Shown here piece by piece: positions 1-8,700 of a DNA stretch of 14,204 nucleotides. The position numbers and the translations under genes were made by a program. Source of the DNA: Pseudomonadota bacterium. GTDB taxonomy: Bacteria; Pseudomonadota; Gammaproteobacteria; Xanthomonadales; Xanthomonadaceae. The DNA lies in contig JAFAFD010000294.1 in assembly GCA_023423675.1 (NCBI GenBank), positions 1 to 14,204 of the forward strand, written 5' to 3'. Numbering within the stretch: the stretch's first letter is position 1; the number at the start of each line of letters is the position of its first letter. The notes under the pieces are model-generated. The model saw nothing but the letters and a program-made list of their open reading frames with translations. It searched no databases and was not told where the DNA came from.

Positions 1-67
1 GGTTTACGGCGTGTCCTGCAAGCCCACACCGCCCCGCCAGACCCACAGCCCAACCGCCGCTTTTGAC

Positions 68-97
68 GTTGAAGTTGAAGTTGAAGTTGAAGTTGAC
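68..97. repeat. GTTGAA hexanucleotide tandem repeat
   Basis: Four perfect GTTGAA units (68-91) are followed by one variant unit, GTTGAC (92-97). The array lies 44 bases beyond the stop codon of the minus-strand tonB gene and is flanked on both sides by GAC-type sequence. It is a simple-sequence repeat that could vary in copy number by slippage. Bases 1-67, to its left, show no gene or signal that I can support. Confidence 0.85.
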
Positions 98-108
98 GTC
101 CAGCGGGT

Positions 109-127
109 CCCGGGCCGCAGGCCCGGG
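109..127. other. perfect GC hairpin beyond the tonB stop
   Basis: CCCGGGCC (109-116) and GGCCCGGG (120-127) form a perfect 8-bp stem with a 3-nt loop. Seven A residues lie at 132-138 on the plus strand. For transcription coming out of tonB (minus strand) the U-tract would therefore precede the hairpin, the wrong order for an intrinsic terminator. The stem may still protect the mRNA 3' end or pause polymerase, but that is inference. Confidence 0.6.
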
Positions 128-140
128 TAACAAAAAAATC

Positions 141-1024
141 TCATCGGTCGTCGCGCAGTTCGCCACCCGGCAGGAACACCCAGGTGCGGGTCACCTGCAG
201 GATATCCACGCCATCATCCGTATTCGGCAACGCCGGGAACGGCTGCGCCAGCTGGATCACCCGCAGCGCCGCCTCATCCAGCAACGGCGTGCCGCTGGTT
301 TTCAGGATGCGGCTGCTTTCCACGCTGCCATCGCGGCGCACCCCCACGCTGATCACCACCTGGCCCGCCAGCCGGCGCTGGCGTGCTTCGTCCGGGTAGT
401 TCAGGTTGCCCACCTGCTCGGCGCGGTCCACCCACGCACGCAGGTAGTTGGCGTAGGCATATTCGCGCGTGCTGGCCGAAACGAACTTGCGGTTCGGACG
501 CTTGGCGTACTGCGCCGAGCGCAGGTGCACCTCGGCAGCCAGCCGGGCCATTTCCGCATCACGCTGCTCGCGCGCGGTCTGCGCCGCGTCCGGGGTCGGT
601 TCCAGCGGGGTGGGGCGGGCCTGCGCCTGCGCCACGGTGTCCTCGCCATTGCGGCTGCTGACCACCCGCGCCTGCGGCGGCGGCACCGGCGCGGCCGACT
701 GCTGTTGCTGCGGCACCGGGCTCAGCCCGGTCTGCGCCTGCGGCACGATGCCGGTCTGGTTGTCGCGCGGGCGTTGCGCGCGGTCATGCTCGCCGCCGCC
801 TTCCTGGCTGGCCGCCGCCAGGAAATCGGCCTGCTTCGGCGTCAGTGCCGTGCGGGTCTGGCTGAAGATCACTTCCAGCGTCGGCACCAGCGGTGCCTCG
901 CCCTTCACGGCAAAGCCCACGCCCAGGATCAGCAGGGCGTGGACGATGACCGACAGGGCAAGGGTGGCCCCCAGCCGCTGCGCTTCGCGCGGCGGCGGGG
1001 CGAGCACGGCGGACGCGGCATCCA

Positions 1025-1025
<1 letters not shown>
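141..1025 (-). CDS. tonB: TonB-family energy transducer (TonB3-like)
   Basis: This 294-aa inner-membrane protein would couple the ExbB/ExbD proton channel to an outer-membrane partner. A short cytoplasmic tail is followed by one transmembrane helix (about residues 20-40) carrying S25-x3-H29, the SVxxH pattern that in E. coli TonB (Ser16/His20) contacts ExbB/D. A Pro/Gln-rich periplasmic stretch (about 95-145), a charged helical part (145-190) and a TonB C-terminal domain (about 196-286, with Y210-P211 and an RRDGSVE turn) follow. The start ATG shares one base with the gshB stop (TGATG), so translation is probably coupled. The order tonB-gshB divergent from pilG matches P. aeruginosa tonB3-gshB-pilG; tonB3 is reported to be required for twitching motility there. 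A role in pilus biogenesis is inferred from that synteny. General iron uptake is the alternative. Confidence 0.88.
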
Positions 1026-1972
<947 letters not shown>

Positions 1973-1977
1973 GGGTG

Positions 1978-1982
1978 CACCT
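1978..1982 (-). promoter_or_regulatory. Shine-Dalgarno that fixes the gshB start
   Basis: AGGTG on the minus strand lies 5 nt before the ATG at 1972. It favours this start over the in-frame upstream ATG at 2011. Confidence 0.7.
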
Positions 1983-2109
1983 GTCAGGCAAGGCGTTGAT
2001 GGTAGCGGCAACGCCCCCCGCGTGCCTGCCCGGGGTGCTGCAACGCTGCGTCCGTCCAGCCGTCTGCGCAGTCATTGCCAAACCTGTCACGTTCAGCAAG
2101 CCGGCATCC

Positions 2110-2131
2110 CAAGCGCCGTGGGCGGCGCTTG
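2110..2131. promoter_or_regulatory. perfect inverted repeat next to the pilG promoter
   Basis: CAAGCGCC (2110-2117) and GGCGCTTG (2124-2131) are perfect 8-bp arms separated by GTGGGC. The right arm overlaps the first bases of the proposed -35 box of the pilG operon, a typical place for an operator. It could equally be a hairpin in a long leader transcribed from further upstream, or act on the divergent gshB side. No regulator can be named from sequence alone. Confidence 0.45.
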
Positions 2132-2158
2132 AAGCGGGCGCGGAAAGTGCGATATAGA
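2129..2158 (+). promoter_or_regulatory. candidate sigma70 promoter of the pil-chp operon
   Basis: TTGAAG (2129-2134) is separated by 18 bp from TATAGA (2153-2158) inside a short AT-rich island (GATATAGATA) in otherwise very GC-rich DNA. Both boxes match consensus at four of six positions. Initiation near 2165 would give a leader of about 45-50 nt before the pilG ATG. The remaining divergent region (1973-2109) holds no clear promoter for gshB that I can support. Confidence 0.45.
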
Positions 2159-2212
2159 TACGCCTTCGTAGCGGCCCCCAGCACAGAAGGGTCGCGCGCT
2201 TGGGGAAAGGCA

Positions 2213-2614
2213 ATGACTGAAAACACGACTGCGGGCGGGGAGCTCGCAGGACTCCGGGTGATGGTCATCGATGACTCGAAGACCATCCGCCGGACTGCGG
2301 AAACGCTGCTGAAGCGCGAAGGCTGCGAAGTGGTGACCGCGACCGATGGCTTCGAGGCCTTGGCCAAGATCGCCGACCAGCAGCCACAGATCATCTTCGT
2401 GGACATCATGATGCCCCGTCTCGACGGGTATCAGACCTGCGCGCTGATCAAGGGCAACCAGCTGTTCAAGGCAACGCCGGTCATCATGCTGTCCTCCAAG
2501 GACGGCCTGTTCGACAAGGCCCGCGGACGCATCGTCGGCTCGGAACAGTACCTGACCAAGCCTTTCACGCGGGAAGAACTGCTGGGTGCCATCCGCACAT
2601 ACGTCAACGCCTGA
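2213..2614 (+). CDS. pilG: PilG single-domain response regulator
   Basis: This is a 133-aa CheY-like protein (P. aeruginosa PilG is 135 aa) that takes phosphate from ChpA. In P. aeruginosa it promotes pilus extension and adenylate-cyclase-linked surface signalling. A short non-conserved tail (1-13) precedes one receiver domain. The acidic pair is D20-D21, the phospho-acceptor D64 lies in FVDIMMP, the switch residue is S94, and the invariant lysine is K116 in LTKPF. The start at 2213 is supported by GGGGA at 2202-2206 with 6-nt spacing and by the family length; the frame is open upstream, but those residues are not receiver-like. It is the first gene of the plus-strand operon, 18 nt before pilH. 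Its target here (for example FimX, PilB or FimL-type partners) is not in the window. Confidence 0.96.
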   Translation: MTENTTAGGELAGLRVMVIDDSKTIRRTAETLLKREGCEVVTATDGFEALAKIADQQPQIIFVDIMMPRLDGYQTCALIKGNQLFKATPVIMLSSKDGLFDKARGRIVGSEQYLTKPFTREELLGAIRTYVNA

Positions 2615-2632
2615 CCAGGGGGGAAAGGCACA

Positions 2633-2995
2633 ATGGCTCGTATCGTCCTGATCGAGGATTCACCGACCGACCGCGCGGTGTTCACCCAGTGGCTGCGCCG
2701 TGCCGGCCACGAGGTGCTGGAAGCGGACAACGCCGAGGATGGCCTGCAGCTGGTGCGTGACCAGGTTCCGCAGCTGGTGCTGATGGACGTGGTCCTGCCC
2801 GGCATGAGCGGTTTCCAGGCCACCCGCGCGATGTCGCGCGATGCGGCGATCAAGCACATCCCGGTCATCATCGTCAGCACCAAGGCGATGGAAACCGACA
2901 AGGCATGGGGCCTGCGCCAGGGCGCGGCCGATTACATCGTCAAGCCGCCGCGCGAGGAAGACCTGATCGCGCGGATCAACGAACTGGTGGCCTGA
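2633..2995 (+). CDS. pilH: PilH single-domain response regulator
   Basis: The 120-aa product is one CheY-like receiver domain (P. aeruginosa PilH is about 121 aa) and starts with the typical MARIVLIEDSP. Active-site residues are E8-D9, phospho-acceptor D52 in LMDVVLPG, S82-T83 in IIVSTK, and K104 in YIVKPP. The segments GFQATR, IPVIIV and ETDKAWG-RQGA are characteristic of PilH rather than PilG. In P. aeruginosa PilH counters PilG, either by promoting retraction or by acting as a phosphate sink for ChpA. The gene has a strong purine-rich ribosome site (AGGGGGGAAAGG, 2617-2628) resembling that of pilG, and its TGA overlaps the pilI ATG by one base. Confidence 0.96.
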   Translation: MARIVLIEDSPTDRAVFTQWLRRAGHEVLEADNAEDGLQLVRDQVPQLVLMDVVLPGMSGFQATRAMSRDAAIKHIPVIIVSTKAMETDKAWGLRQGAADYIVKPPREEDLIARINELVA

Positions 2996-3525
2996 TGCGT
3001 TCGCCCTTCGACATTCTTGAAGCCTACGAACGGCGCAGCCTGTCCCATGCGGTGCAGCTGCCCGGGCGGCAGTTCGCCGAGGACCTCTGGCGTGGCGTCG
3101 GCTTCCGCGTGGGCCAGCGCCGGCTGGTGTCCGATTTCCGCGAAGTGGTGGAAATCGTGCCGATGCCGCCGGTGACCCCGGTGCCCTGCGCGCAGCCCTG
3201 GCTGCTGGGCGTGGGCAACCTGCGCGGCAACCTGTTCCCGGTGGTCGACCTGAAGTACTTCCTGGAAGGCGCGCGCACCGTGCAGCAGGAAGGCCAGCGC
3301 GTGCTGATCATGCGCCAGGCCGGCGGCGACGTCGCCCTGACCATCGACGAGCTGTTCGGCCAGCGCAGTTTCGAACTGGGCCAGCAAGTCCAGGCCGGCA
3401 CCCTGGCCGAAGGCCGCTACGGTCATTTCGTCGATCGCGCCTTCCATGCCGACGGCCATGACTGGGGCGTGTTCTCGCTCTCGTTGCTGTCGCGCACCCC
3501 TGAATTCCGGCAAGCCGCGGCCTGA
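2995..3525 (+). CDS. pilI: PilI CheW-like adaptor
   Basis: This is a cytoplasmic scaffold that should link the PilJ receptor to the ChpA kinase. The 176-aa product (P. aeruginosa PilI is about 178 aa) has a 30-residue N-terminal extension and a CheW domain at about 34-166. The core motif GVGNLRGNLFPVVDL (72-86) keeps R77, the arginine in the NLRG loop used for receptor/kinase contacts in CheW proteins. The start ATG at 2995 overlaps the pilH stop (TGATG). The frame is open upstream, but those codons lie inside pilH and look like shadow coding. There is only a weak Shine-Dalgarno (GGTGG at 2986-2990), so translational coupling to pilH is likely. The 41-nt gap to pilJ shows no terminator. Confidence 0.94.
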   Translation: MRSPFDILEAYERRSLSHAVQLPGRQFAEDLWRGVGFRVGQRRLVSDFREVVEIVPMPPVTPVPCAQPWLLGVGNLRGNLFPVVDLKYFLEGARTVQQEGQRVLIMRQAGGDVALTIDELFGQRSFELGQQVQAGTLAEGRYGHFVDRAFHADGHDWGVFSLSLLSRTPEFRQAAA

Positions 3526-3566
3526 GGCCGGGCAACGCCCCCTGCATTGAAGATCGAGGTTGAACG

Positions 3567-5603
3567 ATGAGTACTGCTTCGGACGCCCCCAAGACCGGCA
3601 AGCTGCGGCTGGGCGGCAGCAACGTCTGGCTGGCCCTGCTGGCCCTGTCGATGATACTGTTCGGTGTGAACACCGGCGTCTCCACCTGGCAGGGCAGCCG
3701 CCTGGCCGATGCCGGTTCCAAGGCCGCCGACCTGCAGGTGCTCTCGCAGCAGCTGGCCAACCAGGGCCGTGATGCCGTGGGCGGCAACGCACAGGCGTTC
3801 ACCGCTTTCAAGGCCACCCGCAACGCCATCGAGCAGAACGTGTCCACGCTGCAGGGCCGCTACGGCAACGAGCCGGGCGTGTCCAAGGCGATCACCACGC
3901 TGTCCGACACCTGGGCCCCGCTGGGCAAGCAGGCCGGCCAGCTGGTCGCCAGCGAGCCGGCGGTGCTGGCGCTGGCCGGCAACGCCAACAACTTCACCGG
4001 CGCGGTGCCGGGCCTGCAGGCCCAGTTGAACGAGCTGGTGCGCGCGATGTCCGCTTCCGGTGCACCCGCATCGCAGGTGTACAGCGCCCTGCAGCAGGTC
4101 GTGGTGGCCGGTTCGATGGCCCGCCGCGTGACCGAAATGCGCGCCGGTGGCGCCGCCGCGGCTGCCTCGGGCGACGCCCTGGCCCGCGACATCACCGTGT
4201 TCTCGCAGGTGCTCGATGGCCTGCGCAACGGCAACGAAGACCTCGGCATCACCGCTGTGCGCGGTGCCGGTGCGGTCGCTGCGCTGGAACAGTCGCAGCA
4301 GAAGTGGGAGGCGATGAAGCAGGACGCCGATGCGATCCTGGCCAGCTCGCGCCAGCTGTTCGCCGCGCAGTCCGCCGCCAACGCGCTGGGCCAGGGCTCC
4401 TCGCGCATGCTGGATGACAGCCGCAAGCTGTTCGAGGCGTTCTCCTCGTTCGGCTCGGTGTCCGATACCCGCCTGTTCCCGAACTTCTGGATCGGCGTCA
4501 TCTCCGGTGCGCTGTCGCTGATCGCGATCATCGGCTTCGTTTCCACCAGCGTGCGCAGCCGTTCGCGCGAGCAGGAACTGCGCTACCAGACCCAGGTGGA
4601 GTTCAACAGCCGCAACCAGCAGGCGATCATGCGGCTGCTGGACGAAATCTCCTCGCTCGGTGAGGGTGACCTGACCGTCAAGGCCTCGGTGACCGAGGAC
4701 ATGACCGGCGCCATCGCAGACGCCATCAACTACGCCGTGGACGAACTGCGCCACCTGGTGACCACCATCAACGACACCTCGGCCAAGGTCGCCGTGTCCA
4801 CCCAGGAAACCCAGGCCACCGCCATGCAGCTGGCAGAGGCGGCGGGCCACCAGGCCAACCAGATCACCTCGGCCTCGGACCGCATCGGCGAAATCGCGGC
4901 GAGCATCGAGCAGGTGTCGCGCAACTCGGCCGAGTCCGCCGACGTGGCACAGCGCTCGGTGGTCATCGCCGCCGAGGGTGCCGGCGTGGTCCGCGAGACC
5001 ATCCAGGGCATGGACCAGATCCGCGACCAGATCCAGGAAACCTCCAAGCGCATCAAGCGCCTGGGTGAGTCCTCGCAGGAAATCGGCTCGATCGTGGAAC
5101 TGATCAACGACATTTCCGAGCAGACCAACATCCTGGCGTTGAACGCGGCCGTGCAGGCAGCGTCGGCCGGTGAAGCCGGTCGCGGTTTCGCGGTCGTGGC
5201 CGACGAAGTGCAGCGCCTGGCAGAACGTACCTCGGGTGCGACCCGACGCATCGAAAACCTGGTCCAGGCCATTCAGGCCGATACCAACGAAGCGGTGACC
5301 TCGATGGAGCAGACCACCGCCGAAGTGGTCTCCGGTGCGCGCCTGGCCGAGGACGCCGGTACCGCACTGACCGAGATCGAGCGCGTGTCCAACGCCCTCA
5401 ACACCCTCATCAAGAACATCTCCATCGCCGCCCAGCAGCAGTCCGCTGCGGCCTCGGACATCACCCGCACGATGGGCGTGATCCGCCAGATCACCGGCCA
5501 GACCTCGCAGGGTGCCGGACAGACCGCCGAGTCGATCGGCCACCTGGCGCAGTTGGCGGCCGACCTGCGTCGTTCGGTCGCCGACTTCAAGCTGCCGGCG
5601 TGA
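3567..5603 (+). CDS. pilJ: PilJ methyl-accepting chemotaxis receptor
   Basis: This is the inner-membrane receptor of the pilus chemosensory system, 678 aa (P. aeruginosa PilJ is 682 aa). TM1 spans about residues 20-38. The periplasmic region (40-305) is predicted helical, rich in Ala/Gln/Leu, with no cysteine. TM2 spans about 307-326, a HAMP-like region about 327-400, and a cytoplasmic signalling coiled coil 400-670. The hairpin tip reads [12 protein letters not shown] followed by [12 protein letters not shown] (517-541) and [12 protein letters not shown] (543-554). The tip resembles P. aeruginosa PilJ (Q and S where classical receptors have E and R). There is no C-terminal pentapeptide tether for CheR. 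GAGG at 3556-3559 lies 7 nt before the ATG. No pilK follows, so whether its helices are methylated is open. The ligand is unknown; PilJ in P. aeruginosa is reported to sense pilin/surface contact. Confidence 0.95.
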   Translation: MSTASDAPKTGKLRLGGSNVWLALLALSMILFGVNTGVSTWQGSRLADAGSKAADLQVLSQQLANQGRDAVGGNAQAFTAFKATRNAIEQNVSTLQGRYGNEPGVSKAITTLSDTWAPLGKQAGQLVASEPAVLALAGNANNFTGAVPGLQAQLNELVRAMSASGAPASQVYSALQQVVVAGSMARRVTEMRAGGAAAAASGDALARDITVFSQVLDGLRNGNEDLGITAVRGAGAVAALEQSQQKWEAMKQDADAILASSRQLFAAQSAANALGQGSSRMLDDSRKLFEAFSSFGSVSDTRLFPNFWIGVISGALSLIAIIGFVSTSVRSRSREQELRYQTQVEFNSRNQQAIMRLLDEISSLGEGDLTVKASVTEDMTGAIADAINYAVDELRHLVTTINDTSAKVAVSTQETQATAMQLAEAAGHQANQITSASDRIGEIAASIEQVSRNSAESADVAQRSVVIAAEGAGVVRETIQGMDQIRDQIQETSKRIKRLGESSQEIGSIVELINDISEQTNILALNAAVQAASAGEAGRGFAVVADEVQRLAERTSGATRRIENLVQAIQADTNEAVTSMEQTTAEVVSGARLAEDAGTALTEIERVSNALNTLIKNISIAAQQQSAAASDITRTMGVIRQITGQTSQGAGQTAESIGHLAQLAADLRRSVADFKLPA

Positions 5604-5635
5604 CGCGGGCAGGGCGGCGAGCAAGGAATCATTCG

Positions 5636-5707
5636 ATGAAGCATTTCCATTTCCCACGCCAGAACACGCGCGGCCTCCGCGCGGCGGCGACCGGAGCGCG
5701 TCCATGA
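5636..5707 (+). CDS. 23-codon leader ORF upstream of chpA
   Basis: An ATG at 5636 is preceded by AAGGA (5623-5627, 8-nt spacing) and opens a 23-codon frame beginning MKHFHF and rich in Arg/Ala towards its end. Its TGA (5705-5707) overlaps the chpA ATG (5704) as ATGA. It is in a different frame from chpA. It fills most of the 100-nt pilJ-chpA gap and also encodes a GC-rich hairpin. The arrangement suggests a translated leader that couples ribosomes onto chpA. A stable peptide is not implied and no homologue is recognised. It could be chance, since 24-codon ORFs are common in GC-rich DNA; the good ribosome site and exact ATGA overlap raise the odds. Confidence 0.4.
   Translation: MKHFHFPRQNTRGLRAAATGARP
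5667..5683 (+). promoter_or_regulatory. GC-rich hairpin just before the chpA ribosome site
   Basis: CGCGCGG (5667-5673) and CCGCGCG (5677-5683) form a perfect 7-bp stem with a CCT loop. It lies 9 nt before the chpA Shine-Dalgarno GGAG (5693-5696) and inside the 23-codon leader ORF. It has no following U-run, so it is not an intrinsic terminator. Translating ribosomes would melt it. Confidence 0.45.
5693..5696 (+). promoter_or_regulatory. Shine-Dalgarno that fixes the chpA start
   Basis: GGAG lies 7 nt before the ATG at 5704, where the conserved FimL/ChpA-like N-terminus (MSSLRDAMSHAALGWVKPEL) begins. The frame is open upstream to 5512, but that part overlaps the end of pilJ and is not conserved-looking. 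Confidence 0.65.
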
Positions 5708-8700
5708 GCAGCCTGCGCGATGCGATGAGCCATGCAGCGCTGGGCTGGGTCAAGCCGGAGCTGGACGAGACCCTGCGCCAGGTGCGGCACGAGGTCGAGT
5801 ACTTCGTCGAGGACCCGGCCGACGGCAGCCGCATGCGCATCTGCGCCGGCTACCTGCACCAGGTGCAGGGCACCCTGCGCATGGTCGAGCTGTATGCCCC
5901 GGCGATGGTGGCCGAGGAACTGGAACAGCTGGCCGTGGCCGTCGGCGAAGGCCGCGTGGCCGACCGCGATGAAGCCTGCGCCACGCTGATGCGTGGCAGC
6001 GTGCTGCTGCCCGATTACCTGGAACGCCTGCAGAACGGCCACCGCGATATTCCGATCGTGCTGATGCCGCTGCTGAACGAGATCCGCGCCGCGCGTGGCG
6101 AAGAAGGCGTCAATGACAGCGTGCTGTTCGCCTTCGCGCCGGACAGCGTCAGCGCCACCGAGGCCGAGCTGGACCACGCCCGTGGCAGCCTGAGCGGCCG
6201 CAACCGCGAGCTGCTCGATACCGTCGGCAGCGCGGTCAAGGAAGAACTGCTGCAGGTCAAGGATGCCCTGGACCTGCACCTGCGCACCGGCGCTGCGCCG
6301 CAGCAGCTGCAGGAACAGGTGACCAAGCTGGGCGCGGTCGGCGACACGCTGGGCATGATGGGCCTGGGCGCTGCCCGCGGCGTGGTCGCGCAGCAGCGCG
6401 ATGCGCTGCTGGCCGTGGTCGAAGGCCGCCAGCAGATCGACGAAGACATGCTGCTGGATATTGCCGGTGCGCTGCTCTATGTCGATGCGTCGCTGGACGA
6501 CCAGGTCGCCCACCTGGGCGCCGGTGGCAGTGGCGAGGACGACCCGAGCGCGGTGGAGAACCGGCGCACGGTGGAAGTGCTGGCCCACGAGGCGATCGCC
6601 AATTTCGCCGCCGCCCGCGAGCACTTCGTCGCCTTCATCGAAACCAGCTGGAACCATGCCGAACTGCAGGACGTGCCGCGCCTGCTGGGCGACGTGTCCG
6701 GTGCGCTGCGCATGCTCGACCTCGGCACCGCTGCCGACTATCTGCGCGGCGTGCAGCAGTACATCGAGGCCGAACTGATCGGCCGCCAGCGCGTGCCCAG
6801 TGGCCGCCAGCTGGACACGCTGGCCGATGCCATGGCCAGCCTGGAGTACTACCTGGAAGCGCTGCGTGACCGCCGCCCGGGTCGCGAGGACATCCTCGAC
6901 ATTACCCGCAGCAGCCTGGAAACCCTGCGCTACTGGCCGCTGCCCGAGCGCAGCAGCACGGTGGCCGAGACCGAAGCCGACGCGGATCCGCTGCAGCCGA
7001 TCGAGCGCGAGAGCGTGCCGCTGGCCGCCGCTGCGCTGCAGCTGGAGCCGGTGGAGATCGCCGTGCAGCCTGCCGCGCCGGCGCCGGGCGAGATCCCGCC
7101 GCCGCTGCCGGACTTCACCTTCGATCCGCTGCCGGCTGCGCCGGTGGCCGACAACAGCCTGATGTTCGGCGCGCTGGGCGGGCAGGACATCGCCGCATCC
7201 GCACCCGAGCAGGCCGAACCTGCGCCGCTGCTGTTCGCCGCGTCGACCGCGCCGGTGCCGAGCGTGCCGCAGTGGGAGCTGGGCAGCCATGACGCCGCGC
7301 CCGTCGCCGATGAGCGCGCACCGACCTTCAACAGTTTCGATCCGGTCAGCTTCGAGCACGAGGGCGCGGCCCAGCACGTGGCCCCGCAGTGGTCGTTGTC
7401 CGACGTCGAAGCGGCGCAGGCCGATGATGGTGACGTGCTGGTGCTGGAAGACAGCGTCGAGGACTTCGGCGTTGCCGCGCTGGACGACGCCGCAGGCGCT
7501 TCGCTGGAGCTGGCGGCCGTGCCCGTGTTCGACCCGGTGGCTGCCGAGCATGACGGCCCGGCCGTGCTGGCCGACGAGGTGGTGTTCCACTTCGACAACA
7601 GCGCACTGGACAACGCCGACGACGTGCTGTCGCTGCAGGCGATGGAAACGCTGTCGCTGGACGAGGAAGACGACACGCAGCTGCCGGTGCTGGAGATCGT
7701 CGACGCGGTTGAAGCCGCGCCGGTCGAAGTGCTGGAGCTGGAGTCCACCGCGACGATCGAGCCCGTCGAGCAGATCGACATGGCCGATGTGGTTGCCGAA
7801 GCGGCGCCGGTTGAAATGATCGAGGCCCTGGCCGCCGCCGAGACCGGCGCGGACGAGGTCCTGGCCACTGCCGCCGCGCCTGCCACGACCGTGTCCCTGG
7901 TCGACGTCGATACCATCGCGCCGATCGATTTCAGCGAGGCCGATGCGCAGTTCTTCGCCGAACTGAGCGCGGCTGCGGCCGAGTTCAATCCGCAGGCCGT
8001 GCCGGCCACCCCGGCACCGGAAGTCGCTGCCGTGGCTGCTGAAGCCACCGGCTTCGAGGCGGGCTTCGATGACGATGCCGAGAACATCGACCAGGATATC
8101 CGCGAGGTGTTCCTGGAAGAGTTCGATGACGAGATGGGCAATCTCGGCACGCTGCTGCCGGCCTGGCGCATGCAGCCGGACAACATGGACCGGCTGCGTC
8201 CGATCCGCCGCATCTTCCACACCCTCAAGGGCAGTGGCCGCCTGGTCGGCGCCCGCACCTTGGGTGAGTTCGCCTGGAAGATCGAGGGCATGCTCAACCG
8301 CGTGCTCGATGGCAGCCGTGCGGCCACCCCGGCCGTGCTGGCGATGGTCGACCATGCCAACACCGCGCTGCCGCAGCTGAATGCCGCGCTGCGCGATGGC
8401 CAGCGCGTCACCGTGGACCTGCAGGCGATGCAGGCCATCGCCGACCGCGTGGCCGCCGGTGAGGAAACCTTCTACGTGCCGCTGCCGGTGGCTGCCGCGC
8501 CGCAGCCGGTGGCGCCGGCCGAAGCCGTGGCCGACGTGCCGGTGCTGGACGACGCCGCTGCCGTGGAAGCGGCGCTTGCCGCCGACACCGTGGCCGAGCT
8601 GGTCGGTACGCCAGCCAACATCGACAGCGTGCTGCGCGAGATCCTGGAAGCCGAGGTGGAAGTCCACCTGGCGACCCTGCAGCAGTGGCTGCAGTCGGCG

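Noticed and set aside
109..138. Hairpin plus A/T run as an intrinsic terminator
   Set aside because: For either direction of transcription the order or base of the tract is wrong: U-run before the stem on minus, A-run after it on plus.
1973..2011. N-terminal extension of gshB from an upstream ATG
   Set aside because: The GshB family begins at the MPLNVIVVMD residues, and the AGGTG ribosome site fits the ATG at 1972.
3518..3530. Small stem (CGGCC-TGA-GGCCG) around the pilI stop codon as a terminator
   Set aside because: Only 5 bp with no U-run, and pilJ follows after 41 nt in the same operon.
5512..5703. Upstream extension of the chpA frame into pilJ
   Set aside because: Those codons overlap pilJ in another frame. 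The conserved start and GGAG site place initiation at 5704.
3423..5840. 805-codon minus-strand frame across pilJ
   Set aside because: Shadow of pilJ codon bias. Low-complexity His/Gly/Arg composition, no ribosome site or domain.
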